NCBI RefSeq assembly: GCF_900114995.1
Contig: NZ_FOUX01000008.1
Coordinates: 124,001-188,000 of the forward strand
Reading direction: 5' to 3'
Source of the DNA: Chitinophaga sp. YR627
GTDB taxonomy: Bacteria > Bacteroidota > Bacteroidia > Chitinophagales > Chitinophagaceae
DNA: 64,000 bases
The first letter of the stretch is position 1, and each line of letters opens with the position of its first letter. Shown here in pieces: positions 1 through 7,786 of the stretch. The notes under the pieces are model-generated. The model did no database searches and was not told the origin of the DNA. It saw nothing but the letters and a program-made list of their open reading frames with translations. The position numbers and the translations under genes are program-made.

Positions 1-724
1 TCTGTTGACCTGTTACGAAAAGGGATATCAGGACGGATGTCGCATTTACTGTGATGTGAATAATTATACCAGGTAAAACGGATTTCGTCTTGTAAAAGAC
101 CCATCCTGTAAAAATGCCTATTATTAATGCGGGGATGGCCTGCCAGGGATTGAGGTGTATTGCTCCAAAAAAGAGGGCAGAAATACCAATAGCATTATCC
201 GGTGAATAATTTTTCAGTAAGCCTTTTAGAATGATGCCGCGGCATAGTATTTCCTCCAATACTGGTGCTACAATGATGATCGTAAATAGTGAAAAAACAT
301 CCTCTTTGATTGCATTATTGAAAATTTCCTCTACCGCCTCCGGCATAGGCATCAACATAGCCACCCCGTCTATCCATACATATAATGCCAGTGTACAGAT
401 AATTAAGACTGGTGCAAGCGATAGCAGGCGCCAGTTGAACGCACGTTTCATCAATAATAGCTGATTTTGAGGAGGAGCTCCCGTTGCATATTTTATGATG
501 AGCGATAGCGACAAGCTATAGGCCGCCAGGTTGACGAATGATGTTAATAAGGTTGACGGCAAACTTAATGAAAAATGTGCGAGCGTAAATGCGGTTATAC
601 CTACAACAAGCATATAAAAGACCGAAACAAAAAATAGTTTTACAACGAATTTCAGATCTACATGACTGGTTTCCTGTTCTTCATTAAAGTTGTTGTTAAA
701 CAAGTCGTTATGCTGGTCGTTCAT
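1..724 (-). CDS. CPBP family intramembrane glutamic protease (CAAX protease type), 3' end beyond the window
   Basis: Reading the minus strand from the ATG at 724-722 gives 241 codons without a stop, so the C-terminus lies outside the window. The product is strongly hydrophobic with several membrane segments. It carries the three motifs of the CPBP/Abi family: EE-xxx-R (E157, E158, R162 in EEILCRG), F-xxx-H (H190 in FGAIHLNP) and H-xxx-N (H223, N227). Family members are membrane proteases for prenylated or peptide substrates, and in bacteria are often linked to bacteriocin self-immunity. Which role applies here cannot be told. The motifs make the family call secure; the function is inferred. 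Confidence 0.9.
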   Translation of the reverse strand, partial: MNDQHNDLFNNNFNEEQETSHVDLKFVVKLFFVSVFYMLVVGITAFTLAHFSLSLPSTLLTSFVNLAAYSLSLSLIIKYATGAPPQNQLLLMKRAFNWRLLSLAPVLIICTLALYVWIDGVAMLMPMPEAVEEIFNNAIKEDVFSLFTIIIVAPVLEEILCRGIILKGLLKNYSPDNAIGISALFFGAIHLNPWQAIPALIIGIFTGWVFYKTKSVLPGIIIHITVNATSVLISLFVTGQQ

Positions 725-914
725 GTGAGTTTACGTAAAAAGTATTAAGGTAAAGGGATCGATACTAATGTGTTATGGGTGCTACATCAGTGCGTTATCA
801 GGCCCGAATGTCGGTAATTGGCAGGATATTTCAAAGGGAGCCGGTTACAGGTCTATCTGGCCATTTGGTAGTGATATGTGTTTTTTGTATTATACGTGTA
901 GATAATAAAATAAG

Positions 915-1691
915 ATGAGAACTACTTTTCTGATAATCAATTTGTTTTTTGTTTTAGCAACGCAGGCGCAGGAGAAAAAGGAAGCTATTCGCGGAACTCC
1001 TAATTATCTAAGGGTGGAAAAAAATGGAAAATGGGGCGTTGTTAATAAAGCGGGAAAGAAAATAACAGCCATAAAGTATGATTATGTGAATTCGTTTTCA
1101 GGAGGGGTGATCTGTGTTGCTTTAAATCGTAAATATGGCGTGATAGATACCATGGGAAGGGAACTTACTCCCATAAAGTATGATGCTTTTTTTGACTTCT
1201 ATGATGGTTTTGCTGCCGTTCAGGTTGACAAGAAATATGGTTATATAAATACTGACGGGAAAGAGATAACGCCTATGAAGTATGGAAGCTTTTACTCTTT
1301 TAGCGATGGTTGCTGCCCCGTTACGTTAAATGGCAAATGCGGGTTTATTAATGGGAAAGGGGAGGTGATAATTCCCATACAATATGACATGGCAGATATT
1401 TATAGTATCGGCATTCCTGTGGTATTCTTAAATAAGAAAAAGATATACTTTACTGCAAATGGTAAGGAGCTGCCATCTCTTTCAAAGTATGAAGAAATGG
1501 GCCCATTCTCGAATGGTTTAGCTTTTGTAAAACTGGACCATAAATATGGTTATGTTAATAAAGAAGGAGAAGAGGTGATAGCGGTGCAATTTGATTCCTG
1601 CTCGAACTTTGAGGAAACGGGGGTAGCACATGTATGGAATAATGGCATCTCGTTCTATATCGACAAACAAGGGAAAGTGGTAAAGGAGTAG
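915..1691 (+). CDS. Secreted WG-repeat protein
   Basis: A 258-residue protein with a short signal peptide (about residues 1-18, ending ATQAQ). The rest is made of repeats of about 30-35 residues of the WG/YG type: NGKWGVVNKAGK, NRKYGVIDTMGR, DKKYGYINTDGK, NGKCGFINGKGE and DHKYGYVNKEGE, each followed by an I-x-Y/F-D segment. These are WG_beta_rep units, which form beta-rich surface or periplasmic scaffolds of unknown binding partner. It stands alone on the plus strand, divergent from the CPBP gene. The repeat family is clear; no enzymatic role is visible. Confidence 0.85.
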   Translation: MRTTFLIINLFFVLATQAQEKKEAIRGTPNYLRVEKNGKWGVVNKAGKKITAIKYDYVNSFSGGVICVALNRKYGVIDTMGRELTPIKYDAFFDFYDGFAAVQVDKKYGYINTDGKEITPMKYGSFYSFSDGCCPVTLNGKCGFINGKGEVIIPIQYDMADIYSIGIPVVFLNKKKIYFTANGKELPSLSKYEEMGPFSNGLAFVKLDHKYGYVNKEGEEVIAVQFDSCSNFEETGVAHVWNNGISFYIDKQGKVVKE

Positions 1692-1769
1692 GTTAAGCGC
1701 ATGCTTAAATGTTATTGAGGTTTGAAAATGATTAATAGCTAATATTTTTATTTACCAGTGTATTGTAAT

Positions 1770-2315
1770 ATGAAGAAAGTACTTAAAATCAAGGAGGACA
1801 ATTTAGATCGCTTTGTTAGCAGAGAATTGAAGCGGCAGCTCAATATTTTTAAAATTGTATTTGGCTGCTTATTGCTTTTGTTTATCATATTGGGTGTGAT
1901 ATCAAAGGCTTATTCTATTCCATTGACTGCAATAGCGGTTTTTGGTCTGGTATTTCTGTACGTGGGTGCTATTTTAAAAGGCGATCTCAGAGCATTAAGT
2001 ACAGCCTTTACATTTATCATAGATGATCATGTTATTGCCAGGCGGGTTGATTGGTCGCAACTAAACTCATTTATGAGATTAAGGGCCGAAAGGGCCAGTC
2101 AGAAGTATGGGGGCAGCCTGGATCAGATAATAGAATTTGCCTATGTAGATAAAATTAATGTTGGAATAAATGGCATTAAAATCACTTCAGTTAATGCTAA
2201 TATATTAAATGGCAACGGTATTATTCACCTGCCTGTAGAATTAGCTTTTTATGAGGATGTATTGGATTATTTCAAATCTACTCCTTCTTTACATTCCAAA
2301 ATAGTTCATGGGTAG
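1770..2315 (+). CDS. Small membrane protein with two transmembrane helices, unrecognised
   Basis: The start is taken at the ATG at 1770 (MKKVLKIKEDN); an in-frame GTG lies four codons earlier at 1758. A charged N-terminus of about 30 residues precedes two adjacent hydrophobic helices (roughly residues 27-65), followed by a soluble tail of about 115 residues with alternating beta-like segments. This layout recalls YcxB-like/PH-like membrane proteins, but no diagnostic motif is seen, so the product is left unnamed. Its last codons overlap a possible 36-codon reading frame at 2308. Confidence 0.6.
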   Translation: MKKVLKIKEDNLDRFVSRELKRQLNIFKIVFGCLLLLFIILGVISKAYSIPLTAIAVFGLVFLYVGAILKGDLRALSTAFTFIIDDHVIARRVDWSQLNSFMRLRAERASQKYGGSLDQIIEFAYVDKINVGINGIKITSVNANILNGNGIIHLPVELAFYEDVLDYFKSTPSLHSKIVHG

Positions 2316-2418
2316 TTTTGATGCCGATGATGCTTTTGATCCTATTTGTTTAAAGGGGAAATGCCGGGAAATTGTTAAACCAGATATGATCGAATTTATA
2401 AAAGAATTAAGACATTGA
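2308..2418 (+). CDS. Possible 36-residue small protein, translationally coupled to the upstream gene
   Basis: An ATG at 2308 overlaps the end of the upstream gene by 8 bases and opens a frame of 36 codons ending in TGA at 2418. The product is acidic at the start and basic at the end (MGSFDADDAFDP ... IKELRH), with two cysteines (CLKGKC). Overlapping starts of this kind are common for coupled genes, and a terminator follows within 20 bases. It could also be a chance frame or the end of a decayed longer gene. No homologue is recognised. Confidence 0.25.
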   Translation: MGSFDADDAFDPICLKGKCREIVKPDMIEFIKELRH

Positions 2419-2435
2419 TGAAATGGCTTATAAAC

Positions 2436-2471
2436 AAAAAGCCTTCAAATCTTTCGACTTGAAGGCTTTTT
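2436..2471. terminator. Bidirectional intrinsic terminator
   Basis: GCCTTCAA at 2441-2448 pairs with TTGAAGGC at 2459-2466, flanked by five A before and five T after, so it can stop transcription from either strand. It closes the upstream plus-strand genes. A tRNA-3'-end-like sequence follows six bases later. Confidence 0.8.
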
Positions 2472-2476
2472 GTTTC

Positions 2477-2504
2477 TGCGGGGCAGAGGGGACAAATTTC
2501 GAAC
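2477..2504 (-). repeat. tRNA-3'-end-like sequence, copy 1
   Basis: Read on the minus strand this stretch looks like the T-arm and acceptor end of a tRNA: GTTCGAA, then GTCCCCTCTGCCCCGCA. Like the real tRNA-Asp at 11238-11311, it is followed on the minus strand by a hairpin terminator. A similar copy lies at 5961-5990 (22 of 30 aligned bases identical), and the two bracket the ATPase/SWIM gene pair. There is no D-arm or anticodon arm, so it is not a working tRNA. Confidence 0.45.
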
Positions 2505-2593
2505 TTTGGCAATGATTTATTGAGTAATCATTTATTTAAATGTATAACTATCGCATAAAGAAGTACTCATTTATGGATTTAATATTATTCCGA

Positions 2594-2693
2594 TCAATTT
2601 GGCTTTACCATGCTTGATTTGATAAGTTAGAGCTAAATAGGTCGTCAATTTGGCTTTAAGTGTGTTTTTGGGTATATTTAGAGCCAAATTGAC
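2594..2693. promoter_or_regulatory. Two tandem 51-bp units, each an inverted repeat, in front of the ATPase gene
   Basis: Each unit begins TCAATTTGGCTTTA (2594 and 2645, exactly 51 bp apart), continues with 19 variable bases, and ends with the inverted arm TTAGAGCyAAAT. The second unit has a complete arm (TTAGAGCCAAATTGA, up to 2693), the first a degraded one. The second arm ends five bases before the ATG at 2699. Two operator-like palindromes over the start region suggest control by a dimeric DNA-binding protein, perhaps the ATPase product itself or an unlinked factor. The repeats are seen directly; the role is inferred. Confidence 0.5.
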
Positions 2694-2698
2694 TTGTT

Positions 2699-4120
2699 AT
2701 GGGCAGATTAATCGGAAGGGAGAAGGAACTGAAAGTGTTAGAACTGGCTAAAGAATCTGACACTTCACAGTTTATTGCTGTATATGGTCGCCGAAGAGTA
2801 GGTAAAACCTTTTTGATCAGAGAAGCCTTTCAGCAGGATTTTACATTTTATCTTACTGGAGTTGCTAACGTAAATCTTCAACAGAATTTATCCAATTTTC
2901 ACAGAGCAATACAAAAATATTGTCCTGATGAATCTATTTCTATCCCGGAGAATTGGTTTGCGGCATTCGGGCAATTGGAAGAGTTAATATCAAAAAATCC
3001 AAAGAAGAAAAAAGTAGTATTCCTGGATGAGCTTCCCTGGTTAGATACTGCACAATCTGGTTTTATTCAGGCACTCGATTATTTCTGGAATTCGTACGCC
3101 AGCGCAAGAAAGGATATTATTCTGATTGTATGTGGTTCGGCTGCATCATGGATGATCAATATCCTGATTCATAATAAAGGAGGGCTACACAATAGAGTTA
3201 CCCACAGAATACGCCTTGAACCTTTTACATTAAAAGAATGTGAAACTTTTTTTCAGAGTCGTGGCGGAGCATTTAGCCGTTACCAGTTAATTCAACTATA
3301 TATGGTGATGGGAGGAGTCCCTTTTTATCTTGATCATGTAGACGTGGGGATGAGTGCTTCTCAAAATATAAGTCGATTATGTTTTGAGCGAGACGGACTA
3401 TTGACTGAGGAATTCAGAGACCTTTATATTTCTTTATTCAATAAAGCAGAAAAGCATCTTTCAGTAATAGAAACGTTAAGCAAGAAAGCAAAAGGGTTAA
3501 CACGTTCCGAAATTATTGATGATACCAAGCTGCCTAATGCAGGAAGTACAACAAGGATATTAAACGAACTGGAAGAAAGTGGGTTCATACGTAAGTACAT
3601 ATCATTTGGTAAAAAGGAAAAAGGTAGTCTTTATCAATTAAGTGATTTTTATTCCTTGTTTTATATCAAATTTATACGGGGAAACCATACAATAAATGAA
3701 AATAGCTGGATTAGCGGACTTAATACTCCACAACAGCGAGCCTGGAGTGGATATGCTTTTGAACAGGTTTGTTTTGCCCATTTACCTGAAATTAGACATG
3801 CACTTGGCATTAGCGGCGTCCAGACAAGTAGTTCTTCCTGGATAAACATGGGGGAAGGAAATAAAAGCCAAATAGATCTTGTTATAGACAGAAAGGATGA
3901 TGTTATTAATATCTGCGAAATGAAGTTTTCTATTAGTCCCTTTACAATCGATAAAAAATATCAAGAGGAATTGCAGAGCAAAATTGACATCTTTCGGGCG
4001 GCAACACGTACCAATAAAGCTATTTTTTTGACTATGATCTCTACTTTTGGAATAGTAAAAAATAGCTATGCTAATGGTATAGTTCAGAATAGTTTAACTA
4101 TGGACGATTTATTTAGATGA
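2699..4120 (+). CDS. ATPase_2-type AAA ATPase with C-terminal DUF234 nuclease-like domain
   Basis: A 473-residue protein. The N-terminal P-loop domain has Walker A GRRRVGKT (residues 30-37) and Walker B VVFLDE (D110, E111), as in the archaeal-type ATPase family. A winged-helix-like middle (about residues 255-310) follows. The C-terminal DUF234 part holds a PD-(D/E)xK-like motif: D393 in QIDLV, then E407-x-K409 in CEMKFS. The family occurs widely in Bacteroidota and archaea, often in mobile or defence contexts, with no firmly established role. A SWIM zinc-finger gene starts 15 bases downstream, probably in the same transcript. Domain assignment is firm; function is not known. Confidence 0.85.
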   Translation: MGRLIGREKELKVLELAKESDTSQFIAVYGRRRVGKTFLIREAFQQDFTFYLTGVANVNLQQNLSNFHRAIQKYCPDESISIPENWFAAFGQLEELISKNPKKKKVVFLDELPWLDTAQSGFIQALDYFWNSYASARKDIILIVCGSAASWMINILIHNKGGLHNRVTHRIRLEPFTLKECETFFQSRGGAFSRYQLIQLYMVMGGVPFYLDHVDVGMSASQNISRLCFERDGLLTEEFRDLYISLFNKAEKHLSVIETLSKKAKGLTRSEIIDDTKLPNAGSTTRILNELEESGFIRKYISFGKKEKGSLYQLSDFYSLFYIKFIRGNHTINENSWISGLNTPQQRAWSGYAFEQVCFAHLPEIRHALGISGVQTSSSSWINMGEGNKSQIDLVIDRKDDVINICEMKFSISPFTIDKKYQEELQSKIDIFRAATRTNKAIFLTMISTFGIVKNSYANGIVQNSLTMDDLFR

Positions 4121-4135
4121 TTAAACACTGGTAAT

Positions 4136-5884
4136 ATGTTCACATTAAAAAATTTTGAATTGCAGGTTAGTGACAAGATCATACATCGTGGAAGGGAATA
4201 CTATGAGAATGGTGCTGTTGTAGATCTGGATGAGACAGAGAAAGGTGTATGGCATGCGGAAGTGATGGGAAACGACACATATGAAGTAGAGATAACGCTT
4301 TTCAGAAGGAATAAGATAGAATCATATTCATGCGATTGCCCCTATGACGGAGATGTCTGCAAACATGTTGTTGCTGTCTTATTTGTTTTGAGAGAAGAAT
4401 TAGTTAATGCACCCGTGCCTAAAAAGACGAATCCTAAAATTGATTTTAGAGAATTAGTACAAAAAATCAGCATTGAGGAATATCAAACGTTTATTCTCAC
4501 CCATGCAGCGGGAGATAAAGAATTTAAATCGTTCTTTGAACGTTATTTTTCAGATAAAGATAGCAATATTGACGTAGGTAAAAGTTATGCTAAGCATCTA
4601 AAAAAGTTAATTCGGGATAATTCGGATGGAGATTATATCGATTATAGATCTACCCATCGATTGACCAATGAAATTAATAGATTGCTCGATGAAGGACGCC
4701 AGCTTATACAAAAAGGTCATTTTCGTAATGCTTTTCTTTTAGTCCGATCAGTATTGACGGAAGTTATTGAACTTGTTACGTACAGCGATGATTCGAGTGG
4801 ATCTATTGGGGACATTATTTTTTCCTCCATAGAATTGATAAAAGAGGTAGCGGAAACTGAAGGTGTAATAACGGACTTGTTGGAAGAACTTTTTAGTTTT
4901 GTAGGTTCAGCAATAAGTAGTGCTGTGTATTTTGAGTATGGCGACTTTGGATATAGCATGGTAGATGTGTATCATACACTTGCCATAAAAATTGGCAAAG
5001 AGAAATTGTATTTGAAATATATTGATGAGCAACTTAAAGTGTCATCAGTAGATGAGGAATCTTACAGAGAGCGTTATTTCCTTGTACGGAAAATAGATTT
5101 TTTAAAAGCAACCGGCAAGATTAGCGAAGCTGAAATGCTTGTTCGCAAAAACCTGCATGTTGTAGAGGTAAGGAAGGGAGAGGTGGGCCGTTTGATAGGA
5201 GAAAAGAAGTTGGAAGCGGCGAAGGAATTAATAGTGGAGGGGATCGAAATTGCAAGGAAGAATGAACATCCGGGAACGGTTGCGCAATGGGAAAAAAATC
5301 TGCTGGATATTGCTGTTTTAGAGGGCGACAAGAAAATAATCAGGCACTATACGAAACATTTTGCTTTTGATCGGGGGTTTCATCTAATTTACTATAATCA
5401 GTGGAAGAGCACCTTCACGATAGTTGAATGGGAGGAGGAAATAGAAAATTATATCGCGGAAAAAATAACCGTTATAGAACTGCAATACCAAAAAAATAAG
5501 GGGAAAGCGTGGTATTCGCCAGATACATTGCTGCTTGATCTGCTAGGCCCAATCTATATTGAAGAAAGGTATTGGGACCGGCTACTTAGCCTAATGAGTA
5601 AAGAGTCCGATCTGAATCGGATATTACATTACCATCATTATTTAGTGAATATATATCCATTGCAACTGCTAGCATTATATCTTCCGGCATTTGAACGTAG
5701 AGGTGATATTGTAGGAAACCGTCGTGAATATTCAGATTTGGCAATCAAAATGATAATGGTAATGGAGACTATTCCCGAAGGAAAAGATGAAGTCATTGCT
5801 GTAGCAAATAAACTCAATCGGAAATATTCTCGCAGGCCTGCTATGATAGAAGAAATGAGTAGGGTCATTAACATGCGGGGCTAA
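4136..5884 (+). CDS. SWIM zinc-finger domain protein
   Basis: A 582-residue protein starting 15 bases after the ATPase gene. Residues 66-77 give a SWIM zinc finger of the form C-x-C-x6-C-x-H (C66, C68, C75, H77 in YSCDCPYDGDVCKH). The remainder, about residues 95-580, is alpha-helical with TPR-like character and no catalytic motif. SWIM fingers bind nucleic acid or protein partners, and in bacteria are often attached to SNF2 helicases. Here the finger stands without a helicase domain, so a partner may be supplied in trans, possibly the ATPase next door. Zinc-finger call firm; operon partnership inferred from spacing. Confidence 0.8.
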   Translation: MFTLKNFELQVSDKIIHRGREYYENGAVVDLDETEKGVWHAEVMGNDTYEVEITLFRRNKIESYSCDCPYDGDVCKHVVAVLFVLREELVNAPVPKKTNPKIDFRELVQKISIEEYQTFILTHAAGDKEFKSFFERYFSDKDSNIDVGKSYAKHLKKLIRDNSDGDYIDYRSTHRLTNEINRLLDEGRQLIQKGHFRNAFLLVRSVLTEVIELVTYSDDSSGSIGDIIFSSIELIKEVAETEGVITDLLEELFSFVGSAISSAVYFEYGDFGYSMVDVYHTLAIKIGKEKLYLKYIDEQLKVSSVDEESYRERYFLVRKIDFLKATGKISEAEMLVRKNLHVVEVRKGEVGRLIGEKKLEAAKELIVEGIEIARKNEHPGTVAQWEKNLLDIAVLEGDKKIIRHYTKHFAFDRGFHLIYYNQWKSTFTIVEWEEEIENYIAEKITVIELQYQKNKGKAWYSPDTLLLDLLGPIYIEERYWDRLLSLMSKESDLNRILHYHHYLVNIYPLQLLALYLPAFERRGDIVGNRREYSDLAIKMIMVMETIPEGKDEVIAVANKLNRKYSRRPAMIEEMSRVINMRG

Positions 5885-5910
5885 AATAGACATCATGTCT
5901 AAAAGAAGAA

Positions 5911-5951
5911 AGTGGATATAATCAAGCAATTGCTGCTTAAATATATCCACT
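5911..5951. terminator. Long hairpin after the SWIM gene
   Basis: AGTGGATATA at 5911-5920 pairs perfectly with TATATCCACT at 5942-5951. A nested stem AAGCA/TGCTT lies inside. The T-run after it (tttgctcgttt) is imperfect. It sits 26 bases after the stop codon and 9 bases before the second tRNA-3'-like repeat, the same order as at 2436-2504. Confidence 0.6.
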
Positions 5952-5960
5952 TTTGCTCGT

Positions 5961-5990
5961 TTGCGGGCTATGAGGGACAAGTTTCGAACC
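5961..5990 (-). repeat. tRNA-3'-end-like sequence, copy 2
   Basis: On the minus strand this reads GGTTCGAAACTTGTCCC then TCATAGCCCGCA, resembling a T-arm plus acceptor end. It lies in the same orientation as copy 1 (2477-2504) and has the same neighbouring hairpin. The 230 bases from here to the next gene (6224) are AT-rich and show nothing else I can name. Confidence 0.45.
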
Positions 5991-6223
5991 TATTTATGGA
6001 AGATTTATCTAAAATAGCAGTATTAATCAGTAAAATGTAATGAAAAATTGAATGCTTATAATTTAATACCCGCCAACCGTAGTTTCTAACTAATGCGAAG
6101 GCGAAAATTATCATAGTTTATTTATACTCGCCTTGGCCTTGTATTTTAGATAAGACCCAAGCTTATTCAGAATAAGAGGGCTTTTATAAATTCAGTCATT
6201 CCAATTTCATTAAGTCTGTAATT

Positions 6224-7036
6224 TTATTGATCGGAGTAAGCATCAGGCCGCCAGCGTTCTAAGCTCCTAAGCAATTTACTTAATAGCCGTTTTTCTTTTT
6301 TTGTTCTTTCTACCGTAACTAATGCCCTTTGCTCAATTTCAGTAAAAGTAATATCTGGCTCAGTAAATTGTCCATTTTGATAGCAGCTGTTACAAAATGA
6401 TTTTGATTCGCTATCATCCTGCTCATGACCAAACTTGACCATCGAAGAAAAAACTTTGCCGCAACTTTGACAACGGGTGGCTAAGGGCTGTAGATTCTTT
6501 TGTTGATGTACTAATATTTTATCTTTGACGGCTTGTTCATGATAGATGCCATAATAGCCAAGAATAAAAGATAGTGATCCAAATAATGCCATAAGATAGT
6601 AAGCCAGCTTTATAGTTTTAAATTCTTCCTCTTCATTTATAGCGGCTTTTTTCTCCCTTTTATAATGGCTCAATAACATCGCATATGTTTTCGATTTTTG
6701 CAGGTATTCAATATAGTAAACAAGGAGACTATCTTTAACATTTTTATTATTTACCGAGTTATAAGTTTGCTCAAGGAACGTACTATCATCAACCGAAACT
6801 GGGGATCCAAATTTATGTCGATCCAATAGGTTAGTAATAGATCTGTTTGATAAGATGATTTGAAGTTTATTTTCAAATCTTACAGAATCAATGATGCCAT
6901 CAATATTGGAATTTGACTTTATAACGTCCCTATGTGTTACATTAATATTCTGATATTGGTAAAATGAATAGCCAATGAGAAAAAGCCCTATGGCCAGTAA
7001 AATACGATAAAGATTATCTGGTAGTTGTGGTAGCAT
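6224..7036 (-). CDS. Membrane protein with two helices and a C-terminal zinc ribbon, unrecognised
   Basis: A 270-residue protein. One transmembrane helix lies at about residues 10-27 and a second at 144-165, with a soluble segment of about 115 residues between them that would sit outside the cytoplasm. After the second helix come a CxxC...CxxC zinc-ribbon knuckle pair (C189, C192, C215, C218) and a basic, helical tail (residues 240-270). The ribbon suggests a nucleic-acid or protein contact on the cytoplasmic face. It is divergent from the hip operon. No family name can be supported. Confidence 0.65.
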   Translation of the reverse strand: MLPQLPDNLYRILLAIGLFLIGYSFYQYQNINVTHRDVIKSNSNIDGIIDSVRFENKLQIILSNRSITNLLDRHKFGSPVSVDDSTFLEQTYNSVNNKNVKDSLLVYYIEYLQKSKTYAMLLSHYKREKKAAINEEEEFKTIKLAYYLMALFGSLSFILGYYGIYHEQAVKDKILVHQQKNLQPLATRCQSCGKVFSSMVKFGHEQDDSESKSFCNSCYQNGQFTEPDITFTEIEQRALVTVERTKKEKRLLSKLLRSLERWRPDAYSDQ

Positions 7037-7152
7037 CTTTTACAGTTTGGTCGTTTACTTTAAAAAGAAACAAAAGACTTGTATAATAATAGGCGAAACT
7101 ATATAATAAAATGTATTTAATTAATTGAAGTACATTTAGTTATCATATGAAA

Positions 7153-7250
7153 TATACCTTAAAGGGTATAGTTTATTTGAATTATTGTTTTTTATACCTT
7201 TTAGGGTATAAAATTGAATTTATTTTTATTTTTATACCCTAAAAGGTATA
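7153..7250. promoter_or_regulatory. Three 18-bp palindromic operators of the hip operon
   Basis: Three near-identical palindromes lie at 7153-7170 (TATACCTTAAAGGGTATA), 7193-7210 (TATACCTTTTAGGGTATA) and 7233-7250 (TATACCCTAAAAGGTATA). Their starts are exactly 40 bp apart, and the last ends four bases before the hipB ATG. HipB-family antitoxins bind palindromes of this kind and autorepress their operon. The regular spacing of about four helical turns puts all three sites on one DNA face. Confidence 0.8.
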
Positions 7251-7253
7251 AAA

Positions 7254-7463
7254 ATGAATTTGTTGTCCAAGACTATTAAAGCTAAGCGGAAAGAAAACGG
7301 GTTAACACAAGAAGACCTATCCTTAAAATCAGGATTGGGATTAAGGCTGATTCGAGAAATAGAACAGGGTAAGACAACAATGCGTATGGACAAAGTGAAT
7401 CAGTTACTTAACTTATTTGGGATGGAACTTATACCTGCAGCTAAATCAAAATCTAATGAGTAA
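7254..7463 (+). CDS. hipB: HipB-like XRE-family antitoxin/repressor
   Basis: A 69-residue protein that is almost entirely one helix-turn-helix XRE domain (about residues 7-60; ENGLTQEDLSLKSGLGLRLIREIEQG is the classic pattern). This is shorter than E. coli HipB. It heads a three-gene operon and would bind the three palindromes just upstream. Its stop codon overlaps the start of the next gene by eight bases, which indicates translational coupling. The symbol follows the family and the operon order; no direct identity is claimed. Confidence 0.85.
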   Translation: MNLLSKTIKAKRKENGLTQEDLSLKSGLGLRLIREIEQGKTTMRMDKVNQLLNLFGMELIPAAKSKSNE

Positions 7464-7785
7464 AACAGCAAAAGTATATTATAACAGCATTCTTGCAGGT
7501 TCTCTTATAGAATACGACGGTGGTTATAGGTTTACATACAATGAAAGTTATTTGGATGATGCATCTGCAAAACCAATTAGTCTAACCCTGCCCTTACAAA
7601 AGGAGTCGTATCACAGTTTTACTTTGTTCGCTTTTTTTGATGGGCTTATTCCTGAAGGGTGGCTATTAGATATTGCAAAAGATCATTGGAAAGTTAAAGG
7701 CAATGATCGCTTTGAATTATTATTACTTACTTGCAGTGATACTATTGGTGCAGTAAGTATTGAACCCGAAAAAGAAATTGAATAA
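7456..7785 (+). CDS. hipS: HipS-like protein (detached HipA N-terminal subdomain)
   Basis: 109 residues from the ATG at 7456, which overlaps the hipB stop. The sequence matches the HipA N-terminal subdomain: a K-V-Y-Y-N-x-x-x-A-G-S-L start, the FFDGLIPEGWLL segment at about residues 61-72, and a D-x-I-G-A-V end. In normal HipA this part is fused to the kinase; here it is a separate gene that stops one base before the kinase start. In E. coli O127 HipBST the separate HipS acts as the antitoxin that blocks the kinase. The same role is inferred here from size, sequence type and order. Confidence 0.8.
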   Translation: MSKTAKVYYNSILAGSLIEYDGGYRFTYNESYLDDASAKPISLTLPLQKESYHSFTLFAFFDGLIPEGWLLDIAKDHWKVKGNDRFELLLLTCSDTIGAVSIEPEKEIE

Positions 7786-7786
7786 T

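Noticed and set aside
231..464. Plus-strand open frame of 77 codons at the left edge
   Set aside because: It is the shadow of the minus-strand CPBP protease gene, whose three active-site motifs are intact.
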